Part shown: piece by piece, positions 1 to 7,350 of the stretch
Numbering within the stretch: position 1 is the stretch's first letter
How the letters are laid out: each line of letters begins with the position of its first letter
Source of the DNA: Cytophagales bacterium
GTDB taxonomy: Bacteria > Bacteroidota > Bacteroidia > Cytophagales > Cyclobacteriaceae
Length of the DNA stretch: 8,697 bases
Assembly (NCBI GenBank): GCA_003541895.1
Contig: DPLR01000440.1
Span: forward strand, 1 to 8,697
Direction of reading: 5' to 3'
The notes under the pieces: model-generated
The model's input: the letters and a program-made list of their open reading frames with translations, nothing else
What the model was told of the DNA's origin: nothing
The model's database searches: none
Translations under genes and position numbers: made by a program

Positions 1-1669
1 TAGGTGCAACGATGGATTGGCTTCCGGAGGGTTGCAAATTGCCGGGCGACAAAAAATATTGAAGCGTACTAATGCCACCAGAAAATGCATGGTGGTTATT
101 GTGATAATAAGTGAAGTCAGTTTTCAAATTTACCTGCCCAACAGAAAAATTCATGTTAGATGCTGTAGCAGGAGCTTCATTGCCCGAAATGGTATAGCGA
201 TATTGACTAAACCCAGCCACCACATACGCGTATAGTTTTGGATTAAAAACATGAGTCCATTTGGCTGATGCATTCAGGTTGCTGTACTTATAAGAGGTGT
301 CGCTCTTCAAACGGAACTGATCGGAGCTATTGTAGGCAGAAATGAGAAGGCTGTTGTTCTCGTTTACTTTATGATTGATGTTTGCCGTAACATCATAAAA
401 ACTTGCTTGGCTATTTAAAAGAGTTTTAACATCAACCTGGCGCATTACCCAATCAGAATACGTTGATCGGATTCCAACTAAGAAAGAAGTTTTATTATTG
501 ATCAGCGGCCCTTCAAAGGTAAGGCGTACTGCCACCGGACTTACTCCACCCGACACAGAAAATTTTTTCAGGTTTCCTTCACGCGCCCGAATATCCAACA
601 CAGACGACAACCTACCACCATAGTCAGCAGTCATTCCGCTTTTAAAAAGTTCTACGCTCTTGATAACATCCGGGTTGAAGGTTGAAAAGAAACCAAAGAA
701 GTGAGCGGGGTTGTAGATGAAAGCATCGTTAAATAAAATTAGGTTTTGACTTGAAGATCCTCCCCTTACGTTGAGACCCAGAGTTCCCTCGCCAACGGTT
801 TGTACACCAGGTAAAGCGGTAATCACTTTTAGCACATCGGTTTCGCCCAAAGCCAATGGAATTTGCTTCATCATTTTAATATCCAATTTCTGCACGCCCA
901 TTTGCAACCCCATCACATGAGTATCTTTATCTGATCTCACCAATACTTCCTTTAGCGGTGTTATCTCTTCTGTCAATTCAACATTTAACGCCCCATTGGA
1001 AAATAAAATTATGTGACGCACCGTTGGCTTCATTCCCAACAATTTAAATTTCAATGTATGGCTACCCTTGGTCAGTTCTAATTGGTACCGGCCGAATGGA
1101 TCAGTGATGCACCCACTTGATGAATTTTCGTCTACCACAGCGGCTCCAATAATTGTTTCACCTGTTAAAACATTTTTAATTACTCCGCTCAGGATAGCTT
1201 TTCCTTTCATAGAGTTTGTTCGCTCACCAATACGATAAATTTTGTCTTCGTCCTGCTTCGACTGTTCTTTTAAATCGAAGTCGCTGTACAAAATAGGTTT
1301 TTGATTTGCAGAAGGGGTTTCGGCATCTTCATCAAAAAACGGTGATGGCAGAAACGGATAGAGTTCACGCGCTTGAGTGATGAAGATTGAATTCTGATAA
1401 ACACTAAACAAAAACCGGGTACCTTCAAAAATCTGTTTTAAAACTATCGGTAAAGGTTCATTGGTGGAAACAAGATTTATTCGGAGGCTATCTGTAGAAC
1501 GGTGATCAAAGAAAAAGTGAAATTCCGTTTGAGTTTCAACTACTCTTACAAAATCTTCAAAGGAAGCATTGGATAAATTTGCGCTGATCAAATTTTGTTT
1601 CTGTTCTTGCGCCAAGACATAACCAACAAAAAATAATTCAATAATGATGCAGGATAAAAAAGTTTTCAT
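1..1669 (-). CDS. TonB-dependent outer-membrane receptor with STN and carboxypeptidase-regulatory-like domains, C-terminally truncated by the window edge
   Basis: The frame is open from the ATG at 1669-1667 to position 2, giving 556 codons without a stop; the rest of the barrel lies outside the window. A signal peptide covers residues 1-20 (ends VLA, then Q). Residues about 27-100 look like an STN (secretin/TonB short N-terminal) domain. Residues about 157-243 form a carboxypeptidase-regulatory-like beta-sandwich with the typical GxxxxxAxV...TDxxGxY...L pattern. The plug runs from about 250 to 366 and includes LNVRGGSSSQN (299-309), YNPAHFFGFFSTFNPD (319-334) and DYGGRLSSVLDI (349-360). Beta-barrel strands follow. 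The plug is the VRGGxxxQN type rather than SusC, and no SusD gene is present. Members import large or scarce substrates using TonB energy; the substrate here cannot be told. An STN domain can signal to a FecR/sigma pair, but none is seen in the window. The start overlaps the stop of the upstream gene (ATGA), which suggests coupled translation. Confidence 0.95.
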   Translation of the reverse strand, partial: MKTFLSCIIIELFFVGYVLAQEQKQNLISANLSNASFEDFVRVVETQTEFHFFFDHRSTDSLRINLVSTNEPLPIVLKQIFEGTRFLFSVYQNSIFITQARELYPFLPSPFFDEDAETPSANQKPILYSDFDLKEQSKQDEDKIYRIGERTNSMKGKAILSGVIKNVLTGETIIGAAVVDENSSSGCITDPFGRYQLELTKGSHTLKFKLLGMKPTVRHIILFSNGALNVELTEEITPLKEVLVRSDKDTHVMGLQMGVQKLDIKMMKQIPLALGETDVLKVITALPGVQTVGEGTLGLNVRGGSSSQNLILFNDAFIYNPAHFFGFFSTFNPDVIKSVELFKSGMTADYGGRLSSVLDIRAREGNLKKFSVSGGVSPVAVRLTFEGPLINNKTSFLVGIRSTYSDWVMRQVDVKTLLNSQASFYDVTANINHKVNENNSLLISAYNSSDQFRLKSDTSYKYSNLNASAKWTHVFNPKLYAYVVAGFSQYRYTISGNEAPATASNMNFSVGQVNLKTDFTYYHNNHHAFSGGISTLQYFLSPGNLQPSGSQSIVAP

Positions 1670-2391
1670 CTCGCAACATTCAATTGATCACAAAAAATTG
1701 ACAACGCAATCAAGTCGGTCCTTAAATTCTTTTTAAAGCGAAGGCCTTTTTTTCGTGCCTCTGTTTTTAGCACCAGCATTTGAGCCGGAAACAGAGCAAG
1801 AAAATCCTTTCTGTTTTTTATGACGTGCATTTGATTTTCGATCATCACATAAAACCGTTCTTGATCTTCAAATTCACGAACGATTTCCATACCCGTAAGC
1901 TTTTCTTTATATTTCTTTTGGCGATGTGAATAAATTTTGAGTTGCCCTTCGTAAAGAAGTTCATAAAAGCCAGGGCTTAAACCAGCAGGTTGAAGAAAAA
2001 TGAATTTTCGCCCCTTGATAACAAATTGGCTTAACTTCTCTTTAACCAGCTGAAGAAAGCCGCCCATGTAATTAATGATTACACCATTATTGCTTATGTC
2101 AACCATTATCGGCACGGAGTTATACCACTGTCCCTCATACTCAAGATCTGCCTTTGTCCAATCCAAAAATAAATAGGGGTTCTCATCTTTGGCCGAATGA
2201 TAAGCCTTGTACTCTCTTCCATTGAAAAGTCTTGTGCTGGTGCCTAAAGACTTTTTGTAAAACTCAACTGGGAATGAGTTAACCCAATGAATCAGTGTGT
2301 CTGTCTGAAGTTGTGCTAGTGAACGAAATCCGCAAATAAAAATAAGAGCTAGGCAGAGGCAAAATAACCGAAAGGTTCCGCGCAAGTTCAT
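1666..2391 (-). CDS. Exported protein of unknown function, operon partner of the TonB-dependent receptor
   Basis: I cannot name a function. The 241-aa product starts with a signal peptide (MNLRG, hydrophobic stretch about 9-22, cleavage probably after A26 in SLAQ), so it should be periplasmic or on the surface. There is no lipobox. The mature part has a beta-rich look: LFNGREYKAY (55-64), a stretch ending in PYLFLDW (72-78), then YEGQWYNSVPIMVDI (85-99), and later GFYELLYEGQLKIY (141-154). The C-terminus is rich in Lys/Arg (about 209-225). From memory, similar secreted proteins with an L-NG-x-Y ... Y-x-G-x-x-Y ... Y-D-I pattern sit beside this kind of TonB receptor in other Bacteroidota, usually annotated hypothetical. 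The stop TGA (1668-1666) lies inside the receptor's ATGA start, so the two are almost certainly co-transcribed and translationally coupled. A role in the receptor's assembly, cargo handling or surface display is a guess from position only. Confidence 0.9.
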   Translation of the reverse strand: MNLRGTFRLFCLCLALIFICGFRSLAQLQTDTLIHWVNSFPVEFYKKSLGTSTRLFNGREYKAYHSAKDENPYLFLDWTKADLEYEGQWYNSVPIMVDISNNGVIINYMGGFLQLVKEKLSQFVIKGRKFIFLQPAGLSPGFYELLYEGQLKIYSHRQKKYKEKLTGMEIVREFEDQERFYVMIENQMHVIKNRKDFLALFPAQMLVLKTEARKKGLRFKKNLRTDLIALSIFCDQLNVAR

Positions 2392-2443
2392 TTAATATTT
2401 TAAGGTGGATTAAAAATTTCAATATATGTATAAAATAGATGTT

Positions 2444-2463
2444 CTGACAACGACAATTGTCAG
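2444..2463. promoter_or_regulatory. Inverted repeat in the divergent intergenic region, candidate operator
   Basis: Arms CTGACAA (2444-2450) and TTGTCAG (2457-2463) are perfect 7-bp inverted repeats with a 6-bp spacer. The inner part, GACAATTGTC (2452-2461), is itself a perfect 10-bp palindrome, so the site holds three copies of a GACAA-like half site. It lies 53 bp upstream of the minus-strand start at 2391 and 141 bp upstream of the M16 protease start. On the minus strand a TTG (2450-2448) and a weak TATATTG (2426-2420) are spaced by 21 bp, roughly as expected for a Bacteroidota promoter, so a protein bound here could act on the receptor operon. No clear TAnnTTTG element was found for the plus-strand gene. 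The hairpin has no T-run of terminator type. The rest of the 213-bp gap (2392-2604) shows nothing else I can support. Confidence 0.4.
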
Positions 2464-2604
2464 GCGGTTGATACGTAGATACTAGACACTGAATTGAGGT
2501 CTCACATTTAAACGAACTTCACATTAAGATTTATTCAGGTTGCTTTTATTTTCAAATTCAATTCTGCACATTTCGAGATCAAACTCACACAAAATTTATT
2601 TCCC

Positions 2605-5421
2605 ATGAAATTCCGTATCAAAAAATCACTGCTGGCAGTTAGTTTACTGCTGCTGGTGGTCTCCGCTTTTTCGCAAACACTAAACGTAGCTGACAAACTA
2701 CCGATTGCGCCCGAGATCAAAATCGGGAAACTAGCGAATGGCTTAACCTATTACATCCGCAAAAATGGAAAGCCCGAAAACAAAGTTGAGCTTCGGCTAG
2801 TGGTAAAAGTTGGATCGATCGTTGAAGACAATGATCAACTCGGCTTGGCTCACTTTACTGAGCACATGGCTTTCAATGGCACCAAAAATTTTAAGAAGAA
2901 TGAACTGGTTTCCTTTCTGCAATCCATCGGTGTTCAGTTTGGAGCAGATTTGAATGCCTACACAAGCTTCGATCAAACGGTTTACATTCTTCCAATACCT
3001 ACCGACAAACCCGAAAATCTTGAAAAAGGATTTTTGGTATTGGAAGATTGGGCAAGTACCGTTGCTTTTGAAAATGAAGAAATCGATAAAGAGCGTGGAG
3101 TTGTTCTTGAAGAATCGAGACTTGGCAAAGGTGCGCAAGACCGGATGTTGAAAGTAACCTTGCCAAAGATTTTTGCAGGCTCAAAATATGCCGAGCGTTT
3201 ACCGATTGGAAAAGATGAAATTCTAAAGAACTTTAAATACGATGCCATTAAGCGATTTTATAAAGATTGGTATCGTCCGGATTTGATGGCTGTAATTGTT
3301 GTGGGCGACATTGATCCTGCGAAAGCAGAAGAGATGATTAAAAAGCATTTCGAAAAATTGAAAAATCCGGCTAAAGAAAGAGCAAGAGAATACGCTGATG
3401 TGCCCGACCGTAAAACTTCAGAAGGCGTTGTAGTAACCGACAAAGAAGCAACGAACAATATTCTTTCCGTCTATTACTCTGCACATAAAAGCAAGCCCGT
3501 GCTCTTGCTTGGCGATTACCGCGATGAGATTATTAAAAATCTTTTTGAAGCCATGATTGGGCAGCGCATGCAAGAGCTTACCCAGAAACCCAATCCACCT
3601 TTCGTGTTTGGTGGAAGTGGCCAAGGTAGTTTTGTACACGGCTATGAGTTGTATAACTCATTCGCATTGATAAGCAACGCAGGCGTAGAGCCAGCCATCA
3701 ATGCAATCGTTCAGGAAAACGAACGCGTTCGCAAATACGGATTCACCGCCAATGAACTTGATCTCGCGAAGAAAAATTTCTTGCGTGGTTATGAACGCTC
3801 TTATAACGAAAGAGAAAAAACCGAATCAAGGTCGTATGCCGATGAATACATTCGCAATTTCCTCGAACAGGAAACTATTCCGGGAATTGCCAATGAATTT
3901 ATGTATGCCAAAGAATTCATTCCTACCATTACGCTGGATGAAATCAATAAGTATGCTGTAAAAACCATTCCTGAAAACGTGACTAAGCTGGTGATCTATC
4001 AAGGTGCCGAAAAAGCCGATTTCAAAATTCCAACGAATGAAGAATTATTGAAAGCCGAACTCGCTGCCGAAAAAATGCCTGTCAATCCGTACGAGGAAAA
4101 AATTGTTTCAAGCAGTTTGATGGACAAAGCTCCGCAAGGAGGAACCATTGTATCGGAAAAAGAAAACAAAGAACTCGGCACCACCGAATTGACCTTGGGC
4201 AACGGAGTGAAAGTAGTTTTAAAACCAACCGATTTTAAAAATGACCAGGTGGTAATGAGCGCTACACGTTTTGGTGGACAATCGCTCTATTCCGACAAGG
4301 ATATATTAAACGCTCGTTATGCTACAACTGTAATTAACCAAATGGGTGTAAAAGATCTGTCGCCAACCGATTTGCGCAAAGCGTTATCGGGCAAAACTGT
4401 GAATGTCTCTCCTTCCATGCAAAATACAATTGAAGGATTTAACGGCCAGTCAGGCTCGGCTGATGTAGAAACGATGTTGCAGTTAACCTACTTGTACATC
4501 ACTCAACCAAGAAAAGATGTTAATTTGTTCAACTCGTTTGTAAGCAAACAACAAGCGATGTATCAAAACATGATGGCCATGCCGCAGATGGTGATGCAAG
4601 ACACGGTTCAAACGGTTTTGTACAATAAAAATCCGCGTAGACCTGGCATGCCAACGCCTGAAGATTTTTCTAAGATCAATTTGGATCGGGCCATGGAGAT
4701 TTATAAGGAGCGTTTCAGTAGCGCGAAAAATTTTACTTTCTTCTTTGTGGGAAGTTTTGATCTGGCAAAAATGAAGCTCTTGGTTGCCTCTTATTTGGGA
4801 ACTTTGCCCGTAACCGAAATAACAACTGCGTATAAAGATGTTGGCATGCGCACGATTAAAGGAGTGGTAAAAAAAGAAGTTAAGCGCGGAGCTGAGCCCA
4901 AGAGTTTTATCTCCATCACGTTTAGTGGAGAAACTCCTTACTCTGAAGATGCTCAGTTAAAATTATTTGCCTTGACCGAAGTGCTCAACATCAAATTGAT
5001 TGAAACCCTGCGCGAAGACATGGGCGGAATTTATGGTGGCGGCATGCGCGGAAGTGTAAATAAATTGCCTTACCAAAATTACAATGTCTCTATCTCCCTG
5101 CCATGTGGACCGGAAAATGTTGATAAACTGATTGCCGCAACTTTTGCTGAGATCAACAAAATAAAAACAAATGGCCCAAGTGAGGTTGATCTAAACAAAG
5201 TGAAAGAAACCTACGACAAAAAACATGCTGAAGACATGAAGGACAATAATTATTGGTTGCGCTCATTGCAACAGCTAGTTGATTTCGGAAATGATCCTTC
5301 AAATATTCAAAAGGGTGAAAACAAAATGAAAGCACTCACAGTAAAAGATATTAAGGATGCAGCGAATCTGTATCTAAACGATAAGAATTACCTGCAGGTG
5401 GTTCTGAATCCGGAGAAGTAA
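2605..5421 (+). CDS. Exported M16 family zinc metallopeptidase (pitrilysin/PqqL-like, two-half single chain)
   Basis: This 938-aa protein carries a signal peptide (MKFRIKK, then a hydrophobic run to about residue 22, with a likely cleavage site at AFSQ), so it acts in the periplasm. The inverted zinc motif HxxEH is present as H83-F-T-E86-H87. The distal ligand is expected in the ExxxxxxE pair E163/E170, most likely E170. Four M16 modules can be read: an active N-terminal module (about 40-200), a middle module starting near FYKDWYRPDLMAVIVVGDID (218-237), a second N-like module from about 525 (LTLGNGVKVVLKP) without HxxEH, and a final module from about 690 carrying LREDMGGIYG (802-811). The length matches single-chain PqqL-type enzymes. 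Such enzymes enclose and cut peptides or small unfolded proteins. The gene is monocistronic: it is divergent from the receptor operon and is followed by a hairpin terminator. The ATG is the only start that keeps the signal peptide. The substrate is unknown. Confidence 0.96.
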   Translation: MKFRIKKSLLAVSLLLLVVSAFSQTLNVADKLPIAPEIKIGKLANGLTYYIRKNGKPENKVELRLVVKVGSIVEDNDQLGLAHFTEHMAFNGTKNFKKNELVSFLQSIGVQFGADLNAYTSFDQTVYILPIPTDKPENLEKGFLVLEDWASTVAFENEEIDKERGVVLEESRLGKGAQDRMLKVTLPKIFAGSKYAERLPIGKDEILKNFKYDAIKRFYKDWYRPDLMAVIVVGDIDPAKAEEMIKKHFEKLKNPAKERAREYADVPDRKTSEGVVVTDKEATNNILSVYYSAHKSKPVLLLGDYRDEIIKNLFEAMIGQRMQELTQKPNPPFVFGGSGQGSFVHGYELYNSFALISNAGVEPAINAIVQENERVRKYGFTANELDLAKKNFLRGYERSYNEREKTESRSYADEYIRNFLEQETIPGIANEFMYAKEFIPTITLDEINKYAVKTIPENVTKLVIYQGAEKADFKIPTNEELLKAELAAEKMPVNPYEEKIVSSSLMDKAPQGGTIVSEKENKELGTTELTLGNGVKVVLKPTDFKNDQVVMSATRFGGQSLYSDKDILNARYATTVINQMGVKDLSPTDLRKALSGKTVNVSPSMQNTIEGFNGQSGSADVETMLQLTYLYITQPRKDVNLFNSFVSKQQAMYQNMMAMPQMVMQDTVQTVLYNKNPRRPGMPTPEDFSKINLDRAMEIYKERFSSAKNFTFFFVGSFDLAKMKLLVASYLGTLPVTEITTAYKDVGMRTIKGVVKKEVKRGAEPKSFISITFSGETPYSEDAQLKLFALTEVLNIKLIETLREDMGGIYGGGMRGSVNKLPYQNYNVSISLPCGPENVDKLIAATFAEINKIKTNGPSEVDLNKVKETYDKKHAEDMKDNNYWLRSLQQLVDFGNDPSNIQKGENKMKALTVKDIKDAANLYLNDKNYLQVVLNPEK

Positions 5422-5438
5422 AGTTTTCCACATCAATA

Positions 5439-5464
5439 AAAGGATCGGGGCAACTCGATCCTTT
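5439..5464. terminator. Bidirectional hairpin terminator between convergent genes
   Basis: AAAGGATCG (5439-5447) pairs perfectly with CGATCCTTT (5456-5464) around an 8-nt loop. On the plus strand a T-rich stretch follows (5462-5478). On the minus strand the stem is followed by TTTTATTG, so the hairpin could stop both transcripts. It starts 17 bases after the M16 protease stop. The stop codon of the convergent gene (TAA, 5465-5463) overlaps the outer end of the stem. Confidence 0.75.
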
Positions 5465-6350
5465 ATCTTTCTTGTCTTTTGAATTTTCTACCGGCAACAT
5501 CATGGCGAAAAGTCTCAACGCATTTTCGGTCTTGCATTGTTACATAGCAGGTCTTTCCATCCTTGCCACCGAAGCAGATGTTACTTACTTTTTTCCCTTT
5601 CAGAGCGACTTCACGCAAAATTTTTCCATCCGAATTAAAAATCGCGATGACTCCTTTTCCATGACGCGCCACCAATAAATTTCCCTGCGCATCGCACTTC
5701 ATTCCATCAAGGCCAAAGTCAGTGAACTGAAAAAACTTTCGTTTATTACTACTGTTGCCTTTATCATCAAGGTCGTAAGCCCAAATGGCACGCTGCAAGC
5801 TTTCGTTCACATACAATGTTTTCTCATCAGGGCTTAATTCTATTCCATTCGTTGTGCCCATCTTTTCTTCCAGCAAAGTCAATTTACCGTTGGGTTCTAT
5901 TCGCCAAAGTTTACCAGAACTGTCTTTCCAATTCGGATCACTGGCAAAGAGCTGGCCTTTTGTATTGATGGCAATGTCATTGGGTTGATTAAATAAGTCG
6001 CTATGCACCAGAACAGAAATTTTTTTTGTTTTTGAATCAACTTTCAAAATGTTGTGTCCAGTGAAATCGGCCAACAGCATATCGCCATTTTTTGCAAACT
6101 GAATTGCATTGGCAATACTCCCGGCAGGCAATGTCAAATACAACTCGGCACGTCCATCCATTTTAATTTTTCCGATCGTTCCATCGTTTTGAAAATTCAC
6201 TACATATAAATTGCCGCGTTTATCAACTGCTGGTCCTTCGCAGTTCTCGGTAAACAGATTTTCATGCGTAAAATCATTCGATTTGTAAAACTCCTGCGCT
6301 AGGATTTTAGTGCAACACCAACAGAGAAAAAACAGGGGTAATCTTTTCAT
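5463..6350 (-). CDS. Exported SMP-30/gluconolactonase/LRE-like beta-propeller protein
   Basis: The product has 295 aa with a signal peptide (MKRLPLFFLCWCCTKILAQ, cleavage near residue 18-19); despite three cysteines there is no proper lipobox, so it is probably a soluble periplasmic protein. The rest fits a six-bladed propeller of the SMP-30/gluconolactonase family, with repeated G-x-L-x-V/A-x strands such as RGNLYVVNF (45-53), NGDMLLADF (88-96), KGQLFASDP (131-139) and QGNLLVARH (222-230). The family's metal and active-site positions appear to be kept: E38 in CEGP, N124 in QPNDIAIN, N168 in TNGIELSPDEKTLYVNES, and D215 in LDGMKCD. These enzymes hydrolyse sugar lactones or related esters with a divalent metal. 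The true substrate here is unknown. It is transcribed alone, divergent from the sugar nucleotidyltransferase gene and convergent with the M16 protease. I am confident of the fold, and less so of lactonase activity. Confidence 0.92.
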   Translation of the reverse strand: MKRLPLFFLCWCCTKILAQEFYKSNDFTHENLFTENCEGPAVDKRGNLYVVNFQNDGTIGKIKMDGRAELYLTLPAGSIANAIQFAKNGDMLLADFTGHNILKVDSKTKKISVLVHSDLFNQPNDIAINTKGQLFASDPNWKDSSGKLWRIEPNGKLTLLEEKMGTTNGIELSPDEKTLYVNESLQRAIWAYDLDDKGNSSNKRKFFQFTDFGLDGMKCDAQGNLLVARHGKGVIAIFNSDGKILREVALKGKKVSNICFGGKDGKTCYVTMQDRKCVETFRHDVAGRKFKRQER

Positions 6351-6372
6351 GACTAATGATCTTTTTTACTTT

Positions 6373-6399
6373 TTGGATAACGATAAAACTCTAATTTTG
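6373..6399 (+). promoter_or_regulatory. Bacteroidota-type promoter for the nucleotidyltransferase-kinase operon
   Basis: TAATTTTG (6392-6399) is an exact match to the Bacteroidota -7 consensus TAnnTTTG. A TTG (6373-6375) lies 16 bp upstream, slightly short of but near the usual spacing for the -33 element. Transcription would start around 6404-6408, giving a leader of about 40 nt before the ATG at 6445. No Shine-Dalgarno sequence is present, as is usual in the phylum. Confidence 0.6.
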
Positions 6400-6416
6400 G
6401 TGGTGTAAACCAAAAT
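6394..6416. promoter_or_regulatory. Inverted repeat overlapping the -7 element, candidate operator
   Basis: ATTTTGGT (6394-6401) and ACCAAAAT (6409-6416) are perfect 8-bp inverted repeats separated by 7 bp. The left arm covers most of the proposed -7 element and the right arm lies around or just after the expected transcription start, a classic place for a repressor. The centre also contains TGTAAAC (6404-6410). In RNA it could form a weak hairpin, but no T-run follows, so it is not a terminator. The binding protein is unknown. Confidence 0.4.
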
Positions 6417-6444
6417 CGATTTAACCCAAAAATCCAAACTTAAA

Positions 6445-7350
6445 ATGGCTTCACAAAAAAAACTCGCATTGGTGGTTCTTGCGGCAGGCATGGGCAGCCG
6501 CTACGGTGGCATCAAACAAATTGATGGCTTCGGTCCATCGGGTGAAACGATTATGGATTACTCTCTTTTCGATGCTGTGCGGGCAGGCTTCACTAAAATT
6601 ATTTTCATCGTACGCGAAGAGATTCAAAAGACAGTGGAAGAAATGTTCTTACCAAAGCTGAGTGGAAAAGTAGATATTGAGTTCGTCATTCAATCGCTAA
6701 GTTCGTTTACGCCAAAAGAATTTTTGAATCCTGGACGGACCAAGCCTTGGGGAACAAGCCATGCGATGTTGTGTGCAAAAGATGCCATCAACGAACCTTT
6801 TGCCGTCATCAACGCTGATGATTTTTATGGGTTAGATGCATTTGCTGCGACAGCCGATTTTTTTAAAAATGAAACCTCAGGTGCGCATGCCATGGTGGGT
6901 TATACATTAAAAAATGTTTTGTCTGACTATGGATCCGTTTCACGCGGATGCGGAGAACGCGACAGTGACGGATTTTTGAAAAGTGTTGTAGAACGGACAA
7001 CCATTGTGAAGGAAGGGAATAAAATTATTTCAAAGGAAAAAGATGGTGATTTAGAGATGAACCCAGAGACACCAACTTCGATGAACTTTTGGGGATTTCA
7101 TCCCAACATTTTAGAAATCACCGAAAAAATGTTTTACGAGTTTCTAAGGGATAATCACCAAAATGTGAAATCAGAATTTTTTATTCCATTAGTGGTAAAC
7201 AATATGATTAAATCGGGCCTAGGAAAAGTGAAAGTAATATCTGGCGGAAGCACCTGGTTTGGCGTAACCTATAAAGAAGACAAAGAAATTGTTTCGAAAA
7301 AAATTAATGATCTGGTTAATGCGGGTGTCTACCCCCAGAAACTTTGGTAA
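6445..7350 (+). CDS. Sugar-phosphate nucleotidyltransferase (NDP-sugar pyrophosphorylase family)
   Basis: This 301-aa protein has no signal peptide and is cytoplasmic. It has the Rossmann-like nucleotidyltransferase signature at its N-terminus, VVLAAGMGSRYGG then K24-Q25 (residues 10-25), a variant of the GxGTRxxPxTxxxPK loop that binds the NTP. The metal-binding segment is VINADDFYG (121-129), with D125/D126 as likely Mg ligands. KPWGTSHAML (100-109) and MNFWGF (213-218) fit base and sugar contacts in this family. The length is complete for the family. The enzyme should join an NTP and a sugar-1-phosphate to form an NDP-sugar and pyrophosphate; neither nucleotide nor sugar can be named from sequence alone. 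It is the first gene of an operon with a sugar kinase whose ATG shares one base with this gene's TAA, which strongly suggests that the kinase supplies its sugar-1-phosphate. A Bacteroidota promoter and inverted repeat lie just upstream. Confidence 0.93.
   Translation: MASQKKLALVVLAAGMGSRYGGIKQIDGFGPSGETIMDYSLFDAVRAGFTKIIFIVREEIQKTVEEMFLPKLSGKVDIEFVIQSLSSFTPKEFLNPGRTKPWGTSHAMLCAKDAINEPFAVINADDFYGLDAFAATADFFKNETSGAHAMVGYTLKNVLSDYGSVSRGCGERDSDGFLKSVVERTTIVKEGNKIISKEKDGDLEMNPETPTSMNFWGFHPNILEITEKMFYEFLRDNHQNVKSEFFIPLVVNNMIKSGLGKVKVISGGSTWFGVTYKEDKEIVSKKINDLVNAGVYPQKLW

Noticed and set aside
17..235. Open frame on the plus strand (72 codons)
   Set aside because: It lies antisense to the well-supported TonB receptor coding sequence and has no family motif; it is a shadow.
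1..2391. SusC/SusD glycan-uptake locus
   Set aside because: The receptor is of the VRGGSSSQN plug type with an STN domain, and the partner protein has neither a lipobox nor SusD features; no glycoside hydrolase is nearby.
2535..2720. Minus-strand frame of 61 codons spanning the M16 protease start
   Set aside because: It runs antisense to the signal peptide of the protease and has no plausible product features.
2797..3138. Minus-strand frame of 113 codons inside the M16 gene
   Set aside because: It is antisense to the conserved HxxEH-containing module; the plus-strand protein explains the sequence fully.
6310..6350. Lipoprotein signal in the SMP-30-like protein because of the FLCWCC stretch
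   Set aside because: The residues before each cysteine do not form a lipobox (small residue at -1), and an ordinary signal peptidase site at ILAQ follows.
7344..7349. TTG start two codons upstream of the kinase ATG
   Set aside because: The ATG at 7350 is a stronger start and forms a usual TAATG overlap; the two extra residues add nothing to the fold.
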